Part shown: positions 27,200 to 36,782 of the stretch, one piece after another
How the letters are laid out: the number at the start of each line of letters is the position of its first letter
Numbering within the stretch: position 1 is the stretch's first letter
Source of the DNA: Paracoccus sp. S-4012
GTDB taxonomy: Bacteria > Pseudomonadota > Alphaproteobacteria > Rhodobacterales > Rhodobacteraceae
DNA length: 64,000 nt
Direction: 5' to 3'
NCBI RefSeq assembly: GCF_009674885.1
Contig: NZ_WKKA01000001.1
Coordinates: 248,001-312,000 of the forward strand
Notes under the pieces: generated by a model
The model's database searches: none
Told to the model about the DNA's origin: nothing
Seen by the model: only the letters and a program-made list of their open reading frames with translations
Program-made: the position numbers and the translations under genes

Positions 27200-29311
27200 A
27201 TGAGCCGACCCCCTCCCCGCCGCCGTTCGCGCAAAGGCGTCGCCACCCTCGCGGCTGCGGTGCTGATGGCGGGCGCGGCCGGGGGCGCGTGGTTCGGGGC
27301 GATCGAGGCCGCCGACTACATCGAGAACCGCTCCGCCATCGAGGTGCGCCGCGCGCTCGCCGACGGCTTCCCCTGGGCCAGCGTGGCGACGGACGGGCTG
27401 CAGGTGGCGCTGACCGGCACCGCGCCCGACGAGGGCGCGCGGCTGCGCGCCCTCGCCGCCGCGGGCACGGCGGTCGATCAGGGCCGCATCGTGGAGCGCA
27501 TCGAGGTCGCGCGCCAAGCGCCCGTCGCCCCGCCCGCGTTCAAGGTCGAGCTGCTCAGGAACGACTCCGGCATCTCGATGATCGGCCTCGTGCCCGCGGC
27601 CAGCGATCCCGCCGCAATCGCCAGCACCGCCGGCGGTTCCGGCCGCGTGCCGGTCGCCGACCTGCTCGAGACCGCCGACTTCCCCGCGCCCGAGGGCTGG
27701 GCCGAGGCGCTCGGCTTCGCGCTCGAGGTGGTGGCCGGCACCCCGCGAGCGAAGATTTCCGTGGCGCCCGGCCATGTCGCGGTGACGGCGCTGACCGACA
27801 GCGCCGAGGAGAAGGCGCGGCTCGAGGGCGCGCTGACCAGCCGGGCGCCCGAGGGGGTGGTCCTCGATCTCGACATCTCGGCCCCCCGGCCGGTCATCTC
27901 GCCCTTCGCCCTGCGCTTCGTCATGGACGAGGCGGGCGCGCGCTTCGACGCCTGCGCCGCGGATACCGAGGCCGCGCGCGACCGCATCCTTGCGGCGGCG
28001 CGGCAGGCCGGGGCGACGGCCAGCGACTGCGCGCTCGGCCTCGGCGCCCCGTCCCCGCGCTGGGCCGATGCCGCGTCAGCCGCGATCTCGGCGCTCGCGG
28101 CGCTGGGCGAGGGCTCCGTCACCCTCTCGGACGGCGACGTGGCCCTGCGCGCGCCCGCGACGGTCCCCGCCGCCGCCTTTGACGAGCAGGCGGCAAGGCT
28201 CGAGCATACCCTGCCCGATGTCTTCCGCCTCACCACGCTCCGCGACGCGCCCGCGGCCGAGGCGCCGCGGCCCGCGGAGTTCGTCGCCGTCGAGGACAGC
28301 TCCGGCCGCCTCACCATGCGCGGCCGCGTCCCCGACGAGGCCATGCGCGACGCGGTCCAGAGCTTGGCGCGCTCGCGCTTCGCCAGCGTCGATGCGGCGC
28401 TGACGGTGGACCCCTCGGTGCCGGAAGGCTGGACGGTGCGGGTGATCGCCGCGCTCGAGGCGATGGGGGATCTGGCCACGGGTGCGGTCGAGGTCACGCC
28501 GGCGCTGATCCGGGTGCAGGGGGTGTCCGGCAGCCGCACGGCGTCAGACGCCGCCGCGACGGCGCTCGCCGGCCGTCTCGGCGCGGGGGCGGCCTATGCG
28601 CTCGGCATCCGCTACGAGCCCCGACTGGACCCGGTCCTCGGCCTGCCGGATGGGGCCGAATGCGCCGCGGCGGCGAATGAGGTCCTGGCTGTGTCCGAAA
28701 TCGGCTTCGAGCCCAACCGGCCGGAGATCGCGGGCGAGGTCGAGCCGTCGCTCGCCGCGCTCGCCGAGGCGCTCGAGCATTGCGGCGACTTCCGGCTGGA
28801 GATCGGCGGGCACACCGACTCGCGTGGGTCGGAAGAGTTCAATCAGCGCCTGTCGCAGCAGCGCGCCGAGGCGGTGCGGGCGGCGATGGCCGGGGCCGGG
28901 ATCACGACCACCCACATGACCGTGGTCGGCTATGGCGACAGCCGCCCCGTCGCCAGCAACGAGACCGTGGCCGGGCGCGAGGCGAACCGGCGGATCGAGT
29001 TCCGCCTGCTCTCGCCCGAGCCGGTCGGCGGCTATCCGGCCGCGGCGGCCTCGTTCGTGAGCGGCGTGACCGGGGGGCCTGCACCGGAGAGCGCGGGCGA
29101 GGCGCCCGTGCTGGTCGCGGCGGAAGCCGAGGCGCTTGAGGAGGACGACGCGCCGGAGCGGCACGAGCCCGAGCCGATCGCCTGGCCCCAGACCGACGCC
29201 GACCTCGACGCCCTGCGCGACGATCTCGGCTTTGCGGACGACCCCCCGGCCAGCTATACCGCCGGGACGAGCGCGATTGCCGCGCATGTCTCGCCCGGCC
29301 CGCCCGACTGA
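27200..29311 (+). CDS. OmpA-family protein with BON-like repeats
   Basis: 703 residues. An N-terminal membrane anchor (ATLAAAVLMAGAAGGAWFGAI) leads to several ~70-90-residue repeats in which an alpha/beta unit resembles BON domains (for example VRRALADGFPWASVATDGLQVALTGTAPDEGARLRALA, and later MRDAVQSLARSRFASVDAALTV). Near residues 490-615 is an OmpA-like peptidoglycan-binding domain: FRLEIGGHTDSRGSEEFNQRLSQQRAEAVRAAM, VVGYGDSRPVASN, and ANRRIEFRLL. A negatively charged tail follows. It probably links the inner membrane to the cell wall. The next gene, 11 bp downstream, is a coiled-coil membrane protein. Confidence 0.85.
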   Translation: MSRPPPRRRSRKGVATLAAAVLMAGAAGGAWFGAIEAADYIENRSAIEVRRALADGFPWASVATDGLQVALTGTAPDEGARLRALAAAGTAVDQGRIVERIEVARQAPVAPPAFKVELLRNDSGISMIGLVPAASDPAAIASTAGGSGRVPVADLLETADFPAPEGWAEALGFALEVVAGTPRAKISVAPGHVAVTALTDSAEEKARLEGALTSRAPEGVVLDLDISAPRPVISPFALRFVMDEAGARFDACAADTEAARDRILAAARQAGATASDCALGLGAPSPRWADAASAAISALAALGEGSVTLSDGDVALRAPATVPAAAFDEQAARLEHTLPDVFRLTTLRDAPAAEAPRPAEFVAVEDSSGRLTMRGRVPDEAMRDAVQSLARSRFASVDAALTVDPSVPEGWTVRVIAALEAMGDLATGAVEVTPALIRVQGVSGSRTASDAAATALAGRLGAGAAYALGIRYEPRLDPVLGLPDGAECAAAANEVLAVSEIGFEPNRPEIAGEVEPSLAALAEALEHCGDFRLEIGGHTDSRGSEEFNQRLSQQRAEAVRAAMAGAGITTTHMTVVGYGDSRPVASNETVAGREANRRIEFRLLSPEPVGGYPAAAASFVSGVTGGPAPESAGEAPVLVAAEAEALEEDDAPERHEPEPIAWPQTDADLDALRDDLGFADDPPASYTAGTSAIAAHVSPGPPD

Positions 29312-29321
29312 AGGACCGTCC

Positions 29322-29651
29322 ATGGACCGCGAGCAGTTCATCGTCGCCACGGCCGTGACGCTGTTCGCAGCCTTCGTCATGGGCTGGTTCGCCAGCTGGC
29401 TGATCCACCGCCTGACCCGCGCCACCCGCGCCGACATGGGCGAGCTGGACCGCATGGCGCAGCAGCTCCACGAGGCCGAGGAGGCCATCGCCACGCTGGA
29501 AGCGCGCGAGTCGGACCTGTCGAGCCGCCTCGCCGCGGCCGGGATCGAGCTTCGCGGCGCGATGGACGCGCTGGCCGAGAGCCGGGCCGAGGTCGAGGAG
29601 CTGCGCGACTACATCGAGAAAAAACTGGCCCGCAGCCGCGGCGCCTCGTGA
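29322..29651 (+). CDS. Single-pass coiled-coil membrane protein
   Basis: 109 residues. One membrane helix ([21 protein letters not shown]) is followed by a long coiled coil (residues ~40-100: [30 protein letters not shown]...[16 protein letters not shown]). No named family recognised. It begins 11 bp after the OmpA-family gene and runs into folD: its TGA lies in GTGAGCAAG. Position suggests a partner of the OmpA-family protein in the envelope. Confidence 0.8.
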   Translation: MDREQFIVATAVTLFAAFVMGWFASWLIHRLTRATRADMGELDRMAQQLHEAEEAIATLEARESDLSSRLAAAGIELRGAMDALAESRAEVEELRDYIEKKLARSRGAS

Positions 29652-29665
29652 GCAAGGGGCCACGG

Positions 29666-30544
29666 ATGACGGCACGGTTGATCGACGGCAAGGCGCGCGC
29701 GGCCGCGCTGCGGATGCGTGTGGCCGAGGAGGTGGCAGCGTTGAAGGCCGGGCACGGCCTGACGCCCGGCCTCGCCGTGGTGCTGGTCGGCGCCGATCCG
29801 GCGAGCGAGGTCTATGTCCGCTCCAAGGGCAAGGCCACCGTCGAGGCCGGGATGCAGAGCTTCGAGCACAGGTTGCCCGCCGAGACGCCGCAGGCCGATC
29901 TGCTGGCGCTGATCGCGCGCCTGAACGCGGACCCGGCGGTGCATGGCATCCTCGTCCAGCTGCCGCTGCCCGCGCAGATCGACGAGGCGGCGGTGCTGGG
30001 CGCGGTCGCGCCCGCCAAGGACGTGGACGGCTTCCATATCGAGAACGCCGGCCGTCTGGCGACCGGGCAGGAGGCGATGGTGCCCTGCACGCCGCTCGGC
30101 TGTCTGATGCTGCTGCGTGAGGAGTTGGGGTCGCTCGCGGGGCTGGATGCGGTGGTGGTGGGCCGGTCGAACATCGTCGGCAAGCCGATGGCGCAGCTGC
30201 TCTTGCGTGACAGCGCGACGGTGACGGTGGCGCATTCGCGGACCCGCGACCTGCCGGGGCTGTGCCGCCGGGCCGATATCCTGGTGGCCGCGGTGGGGCG
30301 GCCGAAGATGATCGGCGCCGGCTGGATCAAGCCGGGCGCGGTGGTGATCGACGTGGGCATCAACCGGACGCCCGAGGGGCTGGCCGGCGACGTGGATTTC
30401 GACGCCGCGCGCGCCGTGGCAGGGGCGATCACCCCGGTGCCGGGCGGGGTCGGGCCGATGACGATTGCCTGCCTGCTGGCGAATACCGTGACCGCCGCGG
30501 CGCGGGCGAACGGCCTGCCGGTGCCGAAGGGGCTCACCGCCTGA
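29666..30544 (+). CDS. folD: Methylenetetrahydrofolate dehydrogenase/cyclohydrolase
   Basis: 292 residues from the ATG at 29666, which AAGGGG six bases upstream supports; the GTG at 29648 overlaps the previous stop but lacks a ribosome site. It interconverts 5,10-methylene-, methenyl- and 10-formyl-THF. Motifs present: [14 protein letters not shown] (active-site Lys), [37 protein letters not shown] (NADP binding) and [16 protein letters not shown]. Confidence 0.95.
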   Translation: MTARLIDGKARAAALRMRVAEEVAALKAGHGLTPGLAVVLVGADPASEVYVRSKGKATVEAGMQSFEHRLPAETPQADLLALIARLNADPAVHGILVQLPLPAQIDEAAVLGAVAPAKDVDGFHIENAGRLATGQEAMVPCTPLGCLMLLREELGSLAGLDAVVVGRSNIVGKPMAQLLLRDSATVTVAHSRTRDLPGLCRRADILVAAVGRPKMIGAGWIKPGAVVIDVGINRTPEGLAGDVDFDAARAVAGAITPVPGGVGPMTIACLLANTVTAAARANGLPVPKGLTA

Positions 30545-30562
30545 CGACCCCGTTACGGCCCG

Positions 30563-30613
30563 CCCGTCCGCCAAAGCGGACGGGTCCGCGCCCGCCCGCC
30601 CGACAGGCGGGCG
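30563..30613. repeat. Two hairpins between convergent folD and hisA
   Basis: CCCGTCCGC (30563-30571) pairs with GCGGACGGG (30576-30584) around CAAA, and CGCCCGCC (30593-30600) pairs with GGCGGGCG (30606-30613). The 174-bp gap 30545-30718 also has a weaker repeat GGGATCGGG...CCCCGATCCC near 30673-30699. No T-runs follow, so these look more like extragenic palindromes than classical terminators. Confidence 0.65.
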
Positions 30614-30718
30614 CGATTGCGCCCACCTTCGTGCGTGCGGGGACCCTCTGTTGCGCTGCGTCATCATACGGAGCGGGATCGGGTCACGCGCCCCGATCCC
30701 TCGCGCGGAAATCTTCGC

Positions 30719-31435
30719 CTACCGCAAGGCGGCGAGCGCCTCCCCCAGATCGAGCGCGCCGTCATAGAGCGCCCGCCCCGAAATCGTCCCTGCGATTGCG
30801 CCCGTATCCCGCAGCGCCAGCAGGTCCGCGAGGCGGCTGACCCCGCCCGAGGCGATCACCGGGATCGTCACCGCCCGCCCAAGCGCCGCTGTCGCCTCGA
30901 CATTCGGCCCCTGCATGGCGCCGTCGCGGTCGATGTCGGTGTAGATGATCGCGGCCACGCCCGCGTCCTCGAAGCGGCGGGCGAGGTCGGTGGCCTCGAC
31001 CTCCGTCTCCTCGGCCCAGCCCCGCGTGGCGACCCGGCCCCCCCGCGCGTCGATGCCGACTGCGATCCGGCCCGGATGCGCGGCCGCCGCCTCGCGCACG
31101 AGGTCCGGCGCCTCGACCGCGACGGTGCCGAGGATCACCCGCGCCACGCCCTTCTCCAGCCAGGCCTCGATCCCCGCCCGGTCGCGGATGCCGCCGCCGA
31201 GCTGGACCGGGATGCTCACCGCGCCGAGGATCGCCTCCACCGCCGCGGCGTTCACCGGATGCCCGGCGAAGGCGCCGTTCAGGTCCACCAGATGCAGCCA
31301 CTCGGCCCCGGCCTCCGCAAAGGCGCGGGCCTGCGCTGCGGGGTCGGTGCCGAAGACCGTCGCGGCCGCCATGTCGCCGCGCAGCAGCCGGACGCAGTTG
31401 CCGTCCTTGAGGTCGATGGCGGGGTAGAGGATCAT
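30719..31435 (-). CDS. hisA: ProFAR isomerase
   Basis: 238 residues. It isomerises ProFAR to PRFAR, the fourth step of histidine synthesis. The beta/alpha barrel shows [79 protein letters not shown] and [13 protein letters not shown]. The Asp residues in the first and fifth of these motifs are catalytic. It is separated from hisB-hisH by two plus-strand genes, and hisF is not seen in this window. Confidence 0.95.
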   Translation of the reverse strand: MILYPAIDLKDGNCVRLLRGDMAAATVFGTDPAAQARAFAEAGAEWLHLVDLNGAFAGHPVNAAAVEAILGAVSIPVQLGGGIRDRAGIEAWLEKGVARVILGTVAVEAPDLVREAAAAHPGRIAVGIDARGGRVATRGWAEETEVEATDLARRFEDAGVAAIIYTDIDRDGAMQGPNVEATAALGRAVTIPVIASGGVSRLADLLALRDTGAIAGTISGRALYDGALDLGEALAALR

Positions 31436-31558
31436 GGCGCGCTCCCTGTTGATGGCCGCGGCTTGCCACAGGCGGACCGCCGCCGGAACCCCACGTCAGG
31501 CTTGATCGGCCGCGAGCCGCCCGCGCAGGCTTCGGGCGAAACGAAAGGAGGCTCATCG

Positions 31559-31945
31559 ATGCACAGGCTCGCACTCGCCGCCGCCCTCGCGCTCGCCGCC
31601 GGGGCGGCGCAGGCGCAGGGGATCGGCGGCATCTTCCAGACCCAGGCCAACGACAACGGCGATGTGGGCATGGTCCAGTTCGCCCCCTGCGGCGACCGCT
31701 GGTGCGGCACGCTGATCAAGTCCTTTCACGCCGACGGGACCGAGTTCCAGTCGCCGAACACCGGGCGCAACATCGTCTCGGACATGCAGGACAATGGCGG
31801 CGGGGCATTCTCGGGCGGCAGGATCTGGGACCCCGGCTCGGACCGGACCTATTCCTCGAAGATGACGCTCGATGGCGGCACGCTGAAGGTCCAGGGCTGC
31901 ATCGCGGTGATCTGCCGGACGCAGACCTGGGTGCGGGTGCGGTAA
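31559..31945 (+). CDS. DUF2147 secreted protein
   Basis: 128 residues. It has a clean signal peptide (MHRLALAAALALAAGAAQAQ) and a DUF2147-type body: GDVGMVQFAPCGDRWCGTLIKSF, then NIVSDMQDNGGGAFSGGRIWDPGSDRTYSSKMTLDGGTLKVQGC. DUF2147 proteins are small periplasmic beta-barrels of unknown function. AAAGGAGG seven bases before the ATG is a perfect ribosome site. Its location between hisA and hisH is a placement I recall from other Rhodobacteraceae. Confidence 0.9.
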   Translation: MHRLALAAALALAAGAAQAQGIGGIFQTQANDNGDVGMVQFAPCGDRWCGTLIKSFHADGTEFQSPNTGRNIVSDMQDNGGGAFSGGRIWDPGSDRTYSSKMTLDGGTLKVQGCIAVICRTQTWVRVR

Positions 31946-31997
31946 GGAACCCCGCGGCGGCGCAAGGGTTCGGCCCCCGACAGCAAGGGAGGTCCGC

Positions 31998-32828
31998 ATG
32001 TCCCGCATCACCGCCGCCGATGGAACGTCGCTCTACGTCAAGGACTGGGGGCAGGGCCGCCCGGTCGTGCTGATTCACGGCTGGCCGCTCTCGTCCGATG
32101 CCTGGGAGTACCAGGCGGTGCCGCTGGCCGAGGCGGGCTATCGCGTCGTGGCCTATGACCGGCGCGGCTTCGGGCGCTCGGACCAGCCGTGGACGGGCTA
32201 CGATTACGACACGCTGGCCGACGACCTCGCCACGGTGATGCGCGAGCTGGGCCTCAGCGACGCGACGCTGGCCGGCTTCTCCATGGGCGGCGGCGAGGTC
32301 GCGCGCTACATGAGTCGGCACGAGGGCCGCGGCGTGCGGCAGGCGATCTTCGTCTCCTCGGTCGCGCCGGGGCTGCTGAAGTCCGAGGCGAACCCGCATG
32401 GCGCCACGGGCGACGTCTTCGACGGCATGAAGGACGGCATCCGCAAGGACCGGGCGCAGTTCTTCAAGGACTTCTTCCCGTCGTTCTACGGCAACGGCCT
32501 GATGAGCGGCGGCGCGAGCGACGGCATCCTGCACTGGAGCTGGAAGATGGCGATGCAGGCGAGCCTGAAGGCGACGCTCGACTGCGTGGACGCGTTCGGG
32601 CGCACGGATTTCGCCGCCGACATGGGGGCGATCAATGTGCCGGTGCTGGCGATCCATGGGACGAAGGATGCAACCGTGCCCATCGGGGCCACGGCGCACC
32701 GGGTGGCGAAGCTGGTGAAGGGGGCGGAGCTGATCGAATACGACGGCGGCGCGCACGGGATTCCGGCCACCCATGCGGTGAAGCTGGCGGCGGACATGAA
32801 GCGGTTTCTGGCGGGGCCGATCGCGTGA
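31998..32828 (+). CDS. Alpha/beta hydrolase (non-heme chloroperoxidase type)
   Basis: 276 residues. The nucleophile elbow is GFSMGGGEVARYMS, the acid lies in VLAIHGTKDATVPI and the catalytic His in GGAHGIPATHAVKLA. The N-terminal DGTSLYVKDWGQGRPVVLIHGWPLSSDAWEYQ and YDRRGFGRSDQPWTGYDYDTLADDL are typical of the cofactor-free haloperoxidase/arylesterase group. No signal peptide. The true substrate is unknown; it may be a general esterase. It ends just before a palindromic repeat. Confidence 0.9.
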   Translation: MSRITAADGTSLYVKDWGQGRPVVLIHGWPLSSDAWEYQAVPLAEAGYRVVAYDRRGFGRSDQPWTGYDYDTLADDLATVMRELGLSDATLAGFSMGGGEVARYMSRHEGRGVRQAIFVSSVAPGLLKSEANPHGATGDVFDGMKDGIRKDRAQFFKDFFPSFYGNGLMSGGASDGILHWSWKMAMQASLKATLDCVDAFGRTDFAADMGAINVPVLAIHGTKDATVPIGATAHRVAKLVKGAELIEYDGGAHGIPATHAVKLAADMKRFLAGPIA

Positions 32829-32833
32829 GCGGG

Positions 32834-32890
32834 TAGGGTGCGTGCTCTGCACGCACCGGGGGCGACGGTGCGTGGAAACCACGCACCCTA
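32834..32890. repeat. Double-hairpin extragenic palindromic repeat (BIME-like)
   Basis: Two hairpins stand side by side: GGTGCGTGC/GCACGCACC (32837-32845, 32849-32857) and GGTGCGTGG/CCACGCACC (32867-32875, 32879-32887). The outer ends TAGGGTGCGTG (32834-32844) and CACGCACCCTA (32880-32890) are also perfect complements. The right end supplies the stop codon (TAG) of hisH. A related hairpin lies at 61203-61223. Looks like a repetitive extragenic palindrome family. Confidence 0.8.
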
Positions 32891-33523
32891 CGGCGCCCAG
32901 CGAAGGAAATTGCCGAGTATCCGCAACCCCGCGGCCTGCGACTTCTCCGGGTGGAACTGGCAGCCCGCGATGTTGTCGCGCCCCACCACCGCCGTCACTG
33001 GCCCGCCGAAATCCACCCGGGCCAGCAGATGCGCGGGGTCGTCGGGGTGGAACTGGTAGCTGTGGACGAAATAGGCGTGGTCGCCGGTCGCGACGCCCTC
33101 CAGCAGCGGATGCGGGTGCAGCACCTCGAGGTCGTTCCAGCCCATCTGCGGCACCTTGAGGCGCGGGTCCGCGGGCTCGATCCGGCGGATATGTCCGCCG
33201 ATCCAGCCCAAGCCCGGCGTCTCCTCGTATTCGTGCCCTGTGGTCGCCAGAAGCTGCATGCCGACGCAGATGCCGAGGAACGGCACACCCCGGTCCAGCA
33301 CCGCATCGCGCATCGCCTCGACCATCCCCGGCACCGCGTCGAGCGCGGCGCGGCAGGCCGGGAACGCCCCGTCGCCCGGCAGCACGATCCGGTCGGCGCG
33401 GCGCACCGCCTCGGGATCGGCCGTCACCGCGACTGTCGCGCCCAGGTCGCGCCCTGTCAGCGCCAGGGCCTTTTCGGCCGAATGCAGGTTGCCGCTCTCG
33501 TAATCGATGAGCGCGACCCGCAT
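32888..33523 (-). CDS. hisH: Imidazole glycerol phosphate synthase, glutaminase subunit
   Basis: 211 residues from the ATG at 33523. It releases ammonia from glutamine for HisF. The Cys nucleophile is in FLGICVGMQLLATTGHE, and the His/Glu of the triad in AGCQFHPEKSQAAGL. VALIDYESGNLHSAEKAL and PGDGAFPACRAAL are also standard. It starts 1 bp inside the hisB stop (TGATG). Its stop codon is part of an extragenic palindromic repeat. HisF, its partner, is not in this window. Confidence 0.95.
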   Translation of the reverse strand: MRVALIDYESGNLHSAEKALALTGRDLGATVAVTADPEAVRRADRIVLPGDGAFPACRAALDAVPGMVEAMRDAVLDRGVPFLGICVGMQLLATTGHEYEETPGLGWIGGHIRRIEPADPRLKVPQMGWNDLEVLHPHPLLEGVATGDHAYFVHSYQFHPDDPAHLLARVDFGGPVTAVVGRDNIAGCQFHPEKSQAAGLRILGNFLRWAP

Positions 33524-34110
33524 CAGAGGGCGCCCTTGGTCGAGGGCAGCACGCCGCCCATGCGCGGGTCCGGCTCCACTGCCTCGCGCAGCGCGCGGGC
33601 GACGGCCTTGAAGGCGGCCTCGGCGATGTGGTGGCTGTTCAGCCCGTGCAGGCGGTCCACATGCAGGGTGATGCCGCCATGCGTGGCCAGGGCCTGGAAG
33701 AACTCGCGAACCAGTTCGGTGTCGAATGCGCCGATCTTCGCGGTCGGGAAGTCCACGTTCCACACCAGAAACGGCCGCCCCGAGAGGTCGAGCGCCGCGC
33801 GGAGGAGCGCGTCATCCATCGCGAGGTGAAAACTGCCGTAGCGGCGGATGCCGCGCTTGTCGCCCAGCGCCTGTGCCAGCGCCTGCCCGAAGGCGATGCC
33901 GGTGTCCTCGACCGTGTGGTGGTCGTCGATGTGCAGATCGCCCGTCGCGCGCACCGTCAGGTCGATGAGCGAATGCCGCGCCAGCTGGTCGAGCATGTGG
34001 TCGAAGAAGCCGACGCCGGTCCGGTTGTCATAGGCGCCGCTGCCGTCGAGGTTCACGCGGACCTCGATCTCGGTCTCGGCCGTGGCCCGGCTGACGCTCG
34101 CCTCGCGCAT
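33523..34110 (-). CDS. hisB: Imidazoleglycerol-phosphate dehydratase
   Basis: 195 residues from the ATG at 34110, with AGGAGG five bases before it. A monofunctional IGPD without a phosphatase domain. Metal-binding motifs: [39 protein letters not shown] and [19 protein letters not shown]. It dehydrates IGP to imidazole acetol phosphate. Coupled to hisH downstream. Confidence 0.95.
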   Translation of the reverse strand: MREASVSRATAETEIEVRVNLDGSGAYDNRTGVGFFDHMLDQLARHSLIDLTVRATGDLHIDDHHTVEDTGIAFGQALAQALGDKRGIRRYGSFHLAMDDALLRAALDLSGRPFLVWNVDFPTAKIGAFDTELVREFFQALATHGGITLHVDRLHGLNSHHIAEAAFKAVARALREAVEPDPRMGGVLPSTKGAL

Positions 34111-34225
34111 GGGGTCCTCCTGTGCGCCGTCGCAGATCGCGGTTTGCGGCGCTTTCCCGCGCGGGGTTCTTGTCAGGCCGGGGGTGCGGATGCAACAACG
34201 GGCAGGACGGACGAAGGACAGATCA

Positions 34226-34675
34226 ATGAGCGACCTCTCCGCCAGCGAACGGCGCCTGCTCGCGGCGCTGGACCGGATCGACCGGAGCATCGACCTGATC
34301 CGCGCGCGGGAGGCGGAAGCCCCTGCGCCCGCGGCGGAGGGCGCCTCCGAGGCGGCGCGGCTGGCCGCGGCGAATGACGAACTGATCGCGGCCAACCGCG
34401 CGCTGATGGCGGCGTTGGACGGGCAGGGCGGGGGGGAGGATGCCAGCCGCCGCGCGCTCGAGGCCGAGATCGAGGCCCTGAAGGCCGCCCGCGCGGCCGA
34501 GATCGCGCAGCTTGGCGATGTCCTCGGCGCGCTCGAGGCGCTGACGGGGCGCCAGGACGGCGGCCCGGCCGGGGACGAGGAGGCGGCGGGCGACCTGCCC
34601 TCGCTGCCCGAGGGCGGCCTGCCGCGGACCGCGGAGGCCACGCCGATGGCCGATCCCGAAGCGGAGGAGCGGTGA
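34226..34675 (+). CDS. Coiled-coil protein upstream of zapA
   Basis: 149 residues, mostly helical: [22 protein letters not shown], an Ala-rich linker, then [19 protein letters not shown] and [29 protein letters not shown]. The tail is acidic. It has no recognised domain. AAGGA precedes the ATG at 34226, and its stop shares a TGATG with zapA, so they are co-translated. A part in assembling the division ring is a reasonable guess from its partner. Confidence 0.75.
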   Translation: MSDLSASERRLLAALDRIDRSIDLIRAREAEAPAPAAEGASEAARLAAANDELIAANRALMAALDGQGGGEDASRRALEAEIEALKAARAAEIAQLGDVLGALEALTGRQDGGPAGDEEAAGDLPSLPEGGLPRTAEATPMADPEAEER

Positions 34676-35037
34676 TGGCCGAGGTCGATTTCACCATCGG
34701 GCACAAGCAATACACCCTCACCTCGCAGGAGGGGGAGGAGCGGCTGCTGCGCCGTGCCGCGGGCCTTCTCGACGCCGAGGCGCAGGCGATCCTCGAGCAG
34801 GCCGGAAGGATGCCCGAGGCGCGGCTCCTGCTGCTCGCCGGGCTGATGCTCGCCGACCGGATGTCCGCGCTCGAGGATCGGGCGGCATCGGCCGAGCGCG
34901 AGTTGAACCGGCTCAAGTCGAACCCGCAGCGGGTCGAGGTCCCGGTGTTTCCGCCGGAACTGCGGGAGGCGCTCAACGAATGGGCGGCGCGGGCCGAATC
35001 GGTGGCGATGCGGGCCGAGGAGCTGGCGCAGGAATAG
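34675..35037 (+). CDS. zapA: Cell division protein ZapA
   Basis: 120 residues from the ATG at 34675. The N-terminal domain [37 protein letters not shown] is the ZapA fold, and the middle [31 protein letters not shown] the coiled coil that forms the anti-parallel dimer. ZapA crosslinks FtsZ filaments. Its TAG abuts the stop codon of convergent hisG with no base between them. Confidence 0.88.
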   Translation: MAEVDFTIGHKQYTLTSQEGEERLLRRAAGLLDAEAQAILEQAGRMPEARLLLLAGLMLADRMSALEDRAASAERELNRLKSNPQRVEVPVFPPELREALNEWAARAESVAMRAEELAQE

Positions 35038-35718
35038 TCAGTTCAGCCGCGCGGCGAGGGCCACGAAGGCCGGGTCGCCGGATTTGGCCATGCGGCGATT
35101 CGCAAACAGCGTCGCTTGGCTCGCATGGATCAGCCCGTCGGGCAGCACCTTGAGGTGGTTCGCGCGCAGCGTCTCGCCGGAACTGGTGATGTCGGCGATC
35201 GCCTCGGCCGTGTGGTTCGCCACCGTCCCCTCCGTCGCGCCCTGGCTGTCCACAAGCTGGTAGTCAGCGACGCCCTTCTCGGCGAGGAAGGCGCGCACGA
35301 GGCGGTGGTATTTCGTCGCGATCCGCAGCCGGTGGCCATGCGTGGCGCGGAAGTCCCGCGTGACGGCGGAGAAATCGTCCAGGGTCTCGACATCCTGCCA
35401 GCAGGCCGGAACCGCGAGGACCAGATCGGCATGGCCAAAGCCCATCGGAGCAAGCTCCACCACGTCCGAGCGCCAGCCCGCCAGCCGCTCGCGCACGAGG
35501 TCCGAGCCGGTCACGCCAAGGTCGATCCGCCCCGAAGCCAGCTCGCGCGGGATCTCGCCGGCCGAGAGCAGGACCAGCGACAGCCCGTCCGCGCCCTCGA
35601 CCCGCCCTGCATATTCGCGCGCGCCGCCCGCCCGGCCCAGCATGATGCCGCGCGCCGCGAACCAGGCGAAGCTCTCCTCCATCAGCCGCCCCTTGGACGG
35701 CAGGCCGAGCTTCAGCAT
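35038..35718 (-). CDS. hisG: ATP phosphoribosyltransferase, short form
   Basis: 226 residues, the short HisG lacking the C-terminal regulatory domain; it needs HisZ. Motifs: [51 protein letters not shown] (here ATKYHRL) and LVDSQGATEGTVANHTAEAIADITSSGETL. It catalyses the committed step of histidine synthesis. The gene overlaps hisZ by 7 bp and abuts convergent zapA. Confidence 0.95.
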   Translation of the reverse strand: MLKLGLPSKGRLMEESFAWFAARGIMLGRAGGAREYAGRVEGADGLSLVLLSAGEIPRELASGRIDLGVTGSDLVRERLAGWRSDVVELAPMGFGHADLVLAVPACWQDVETLDDFSAVTRDFRATHGHRLRIATKYHRLVRAFLAEKGVADYQLVDSQGATEGTVANHTAEAIADITSSGETLRANHLKVLPDGLIHASQATLFANRRMAKSGDPAFVALAARLN

Positions 35719-36782
35719 CGCCCGGCCTCCAGTTCCGCCACGAGGCCGGGACGGATGATGCCGCCGACCGCCGGGATCGCCGCCCCGCGGCCGAGTTCGG
35801 CGGTCAGCAGGTCGTAGCGGCCACCCGAGGCGACCGGGGGCCAGTCGGCTCTTCCGGGGGCGAGGAAGCTGAAGGTCATGCCGTCGTAATATTCCATGGT
35901 GCCGCGGCCGTGGCTGGCGTCGAAGCCGATCACGTCGAGGGGCACGCCGGCCCCTGCGATCAGCGACAGGCGGCGCGCAAGGCGCTCGACCGCCTCGGCG
36001 ATGCCGGGCCAGTCGCCGGCGAGGCGGCGCAGGTCAGTCAGCGCCGCGGGTGCGGGGCCGGCAACGGCGAGCAGCCGACGCAGCGCCTCGGCCGCGTCGG
36101 GGGCGAGCGGGGGTTCGGCCGAATCGACCTTGAGGCGCAGGAGGCGGGCCTCCATCTCCTCGCGCGAGCGACGCCCGGTCCAGGGGGCCTCCGAACGGGC
36201 CGGGTGGCGCGGTGGCACGGGAGCCGAGAAGCGCGCCAGCAGCCGCTCGAACCTGACCGGCCGCCAGATGTGATGCAGGAGCGCCGACCGGCGCAGGGCC
36301 GCGAGCGGCAGCGCCGCGATGGCGTCGCGCACGAGGCCCATGTCGCCCATCACCGGCGTCAGCCGCAGGGGCGCGAGCAGCCGGTGAAAGAGCGCGAAGA
36401 CCTCGGCATCGGCGGTGGCCACGTCGCGGTCGAACACCTCGAAGCCGACCTGCAGGTATTCGTTGTCGCGCGGATCCGCGGGCCGCTCCTCGCCCGGATC
36501 CTGCTTGCGGAACACCTCGCCCAGATAGCAGTAGCGCGCCGGATCGGCCCCGTCCTGCATGTGCAGCCGCACCACCGGCACGGTGAAGTCGGGCCTGAGC
36601 GCCACCTCGCCCCGCAGGGGATCGGTCGTGACATAGGCCCGCGCGCGGATGTCCTCGCCGTAGAGGTCGAGGAGGGTGTCGGCGGGCAGCAGCACGTCGG
36701 GCGAGACCTCGTCCGCGCCCGCCTCGCGGAAGGCGGCGAGCAGGCGCTGACCGGTGCGGGCCTTGGCAGTCTTGGCGATCAT
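35712..36782 (-). CDS. hisZ: ATP phosphoribosyltransferase regulatory subunit HisZ
   Basis: 356 residues from the ATG at 36782. HisZ is a catalytically inactive histidyl-tRNA synthetase paralogue that completes and regulates short HisG. The class II-like core appears as [26 protein letters not shown] and [14 protein letters not shown]. It lies between hisS and hisG with 4-bp and 7-bp overlaps, an operon linking histidine synthesis and histidyl-tRNA formation. Confidence 0.93.
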   Translation of the reverse strand: MIAKTAKARTGQRLLAAFREAGADEVSPDVLLPADTLLDLYGEDIRARAYVTTDPLRGEVALRPDFTVPVVRLHMQDGADPARYCYLGEVFRKQDPGEERPADPRDNEYLQVGFEVFDRDVATADAEVFALFHRLLAPLRLTPVMGDMGLVRDAIAALPLAALRRSALLHHIWRPVRFERLLARFSAPVPPRHPARSEAPWTGRRSREEMEARLLRLKVDSAEPPLAPDAAEALRRLLAVAGPAPAALTDLRRLAGDWPGIAEAVERLARRLSLIAGAGVPLDVIGFDASHGRGTMEYYDGMTFSFLAPGRADWPPVASGGRYDLLTAELGRGAAIPAVGGIIRPGLVAELEAGRC

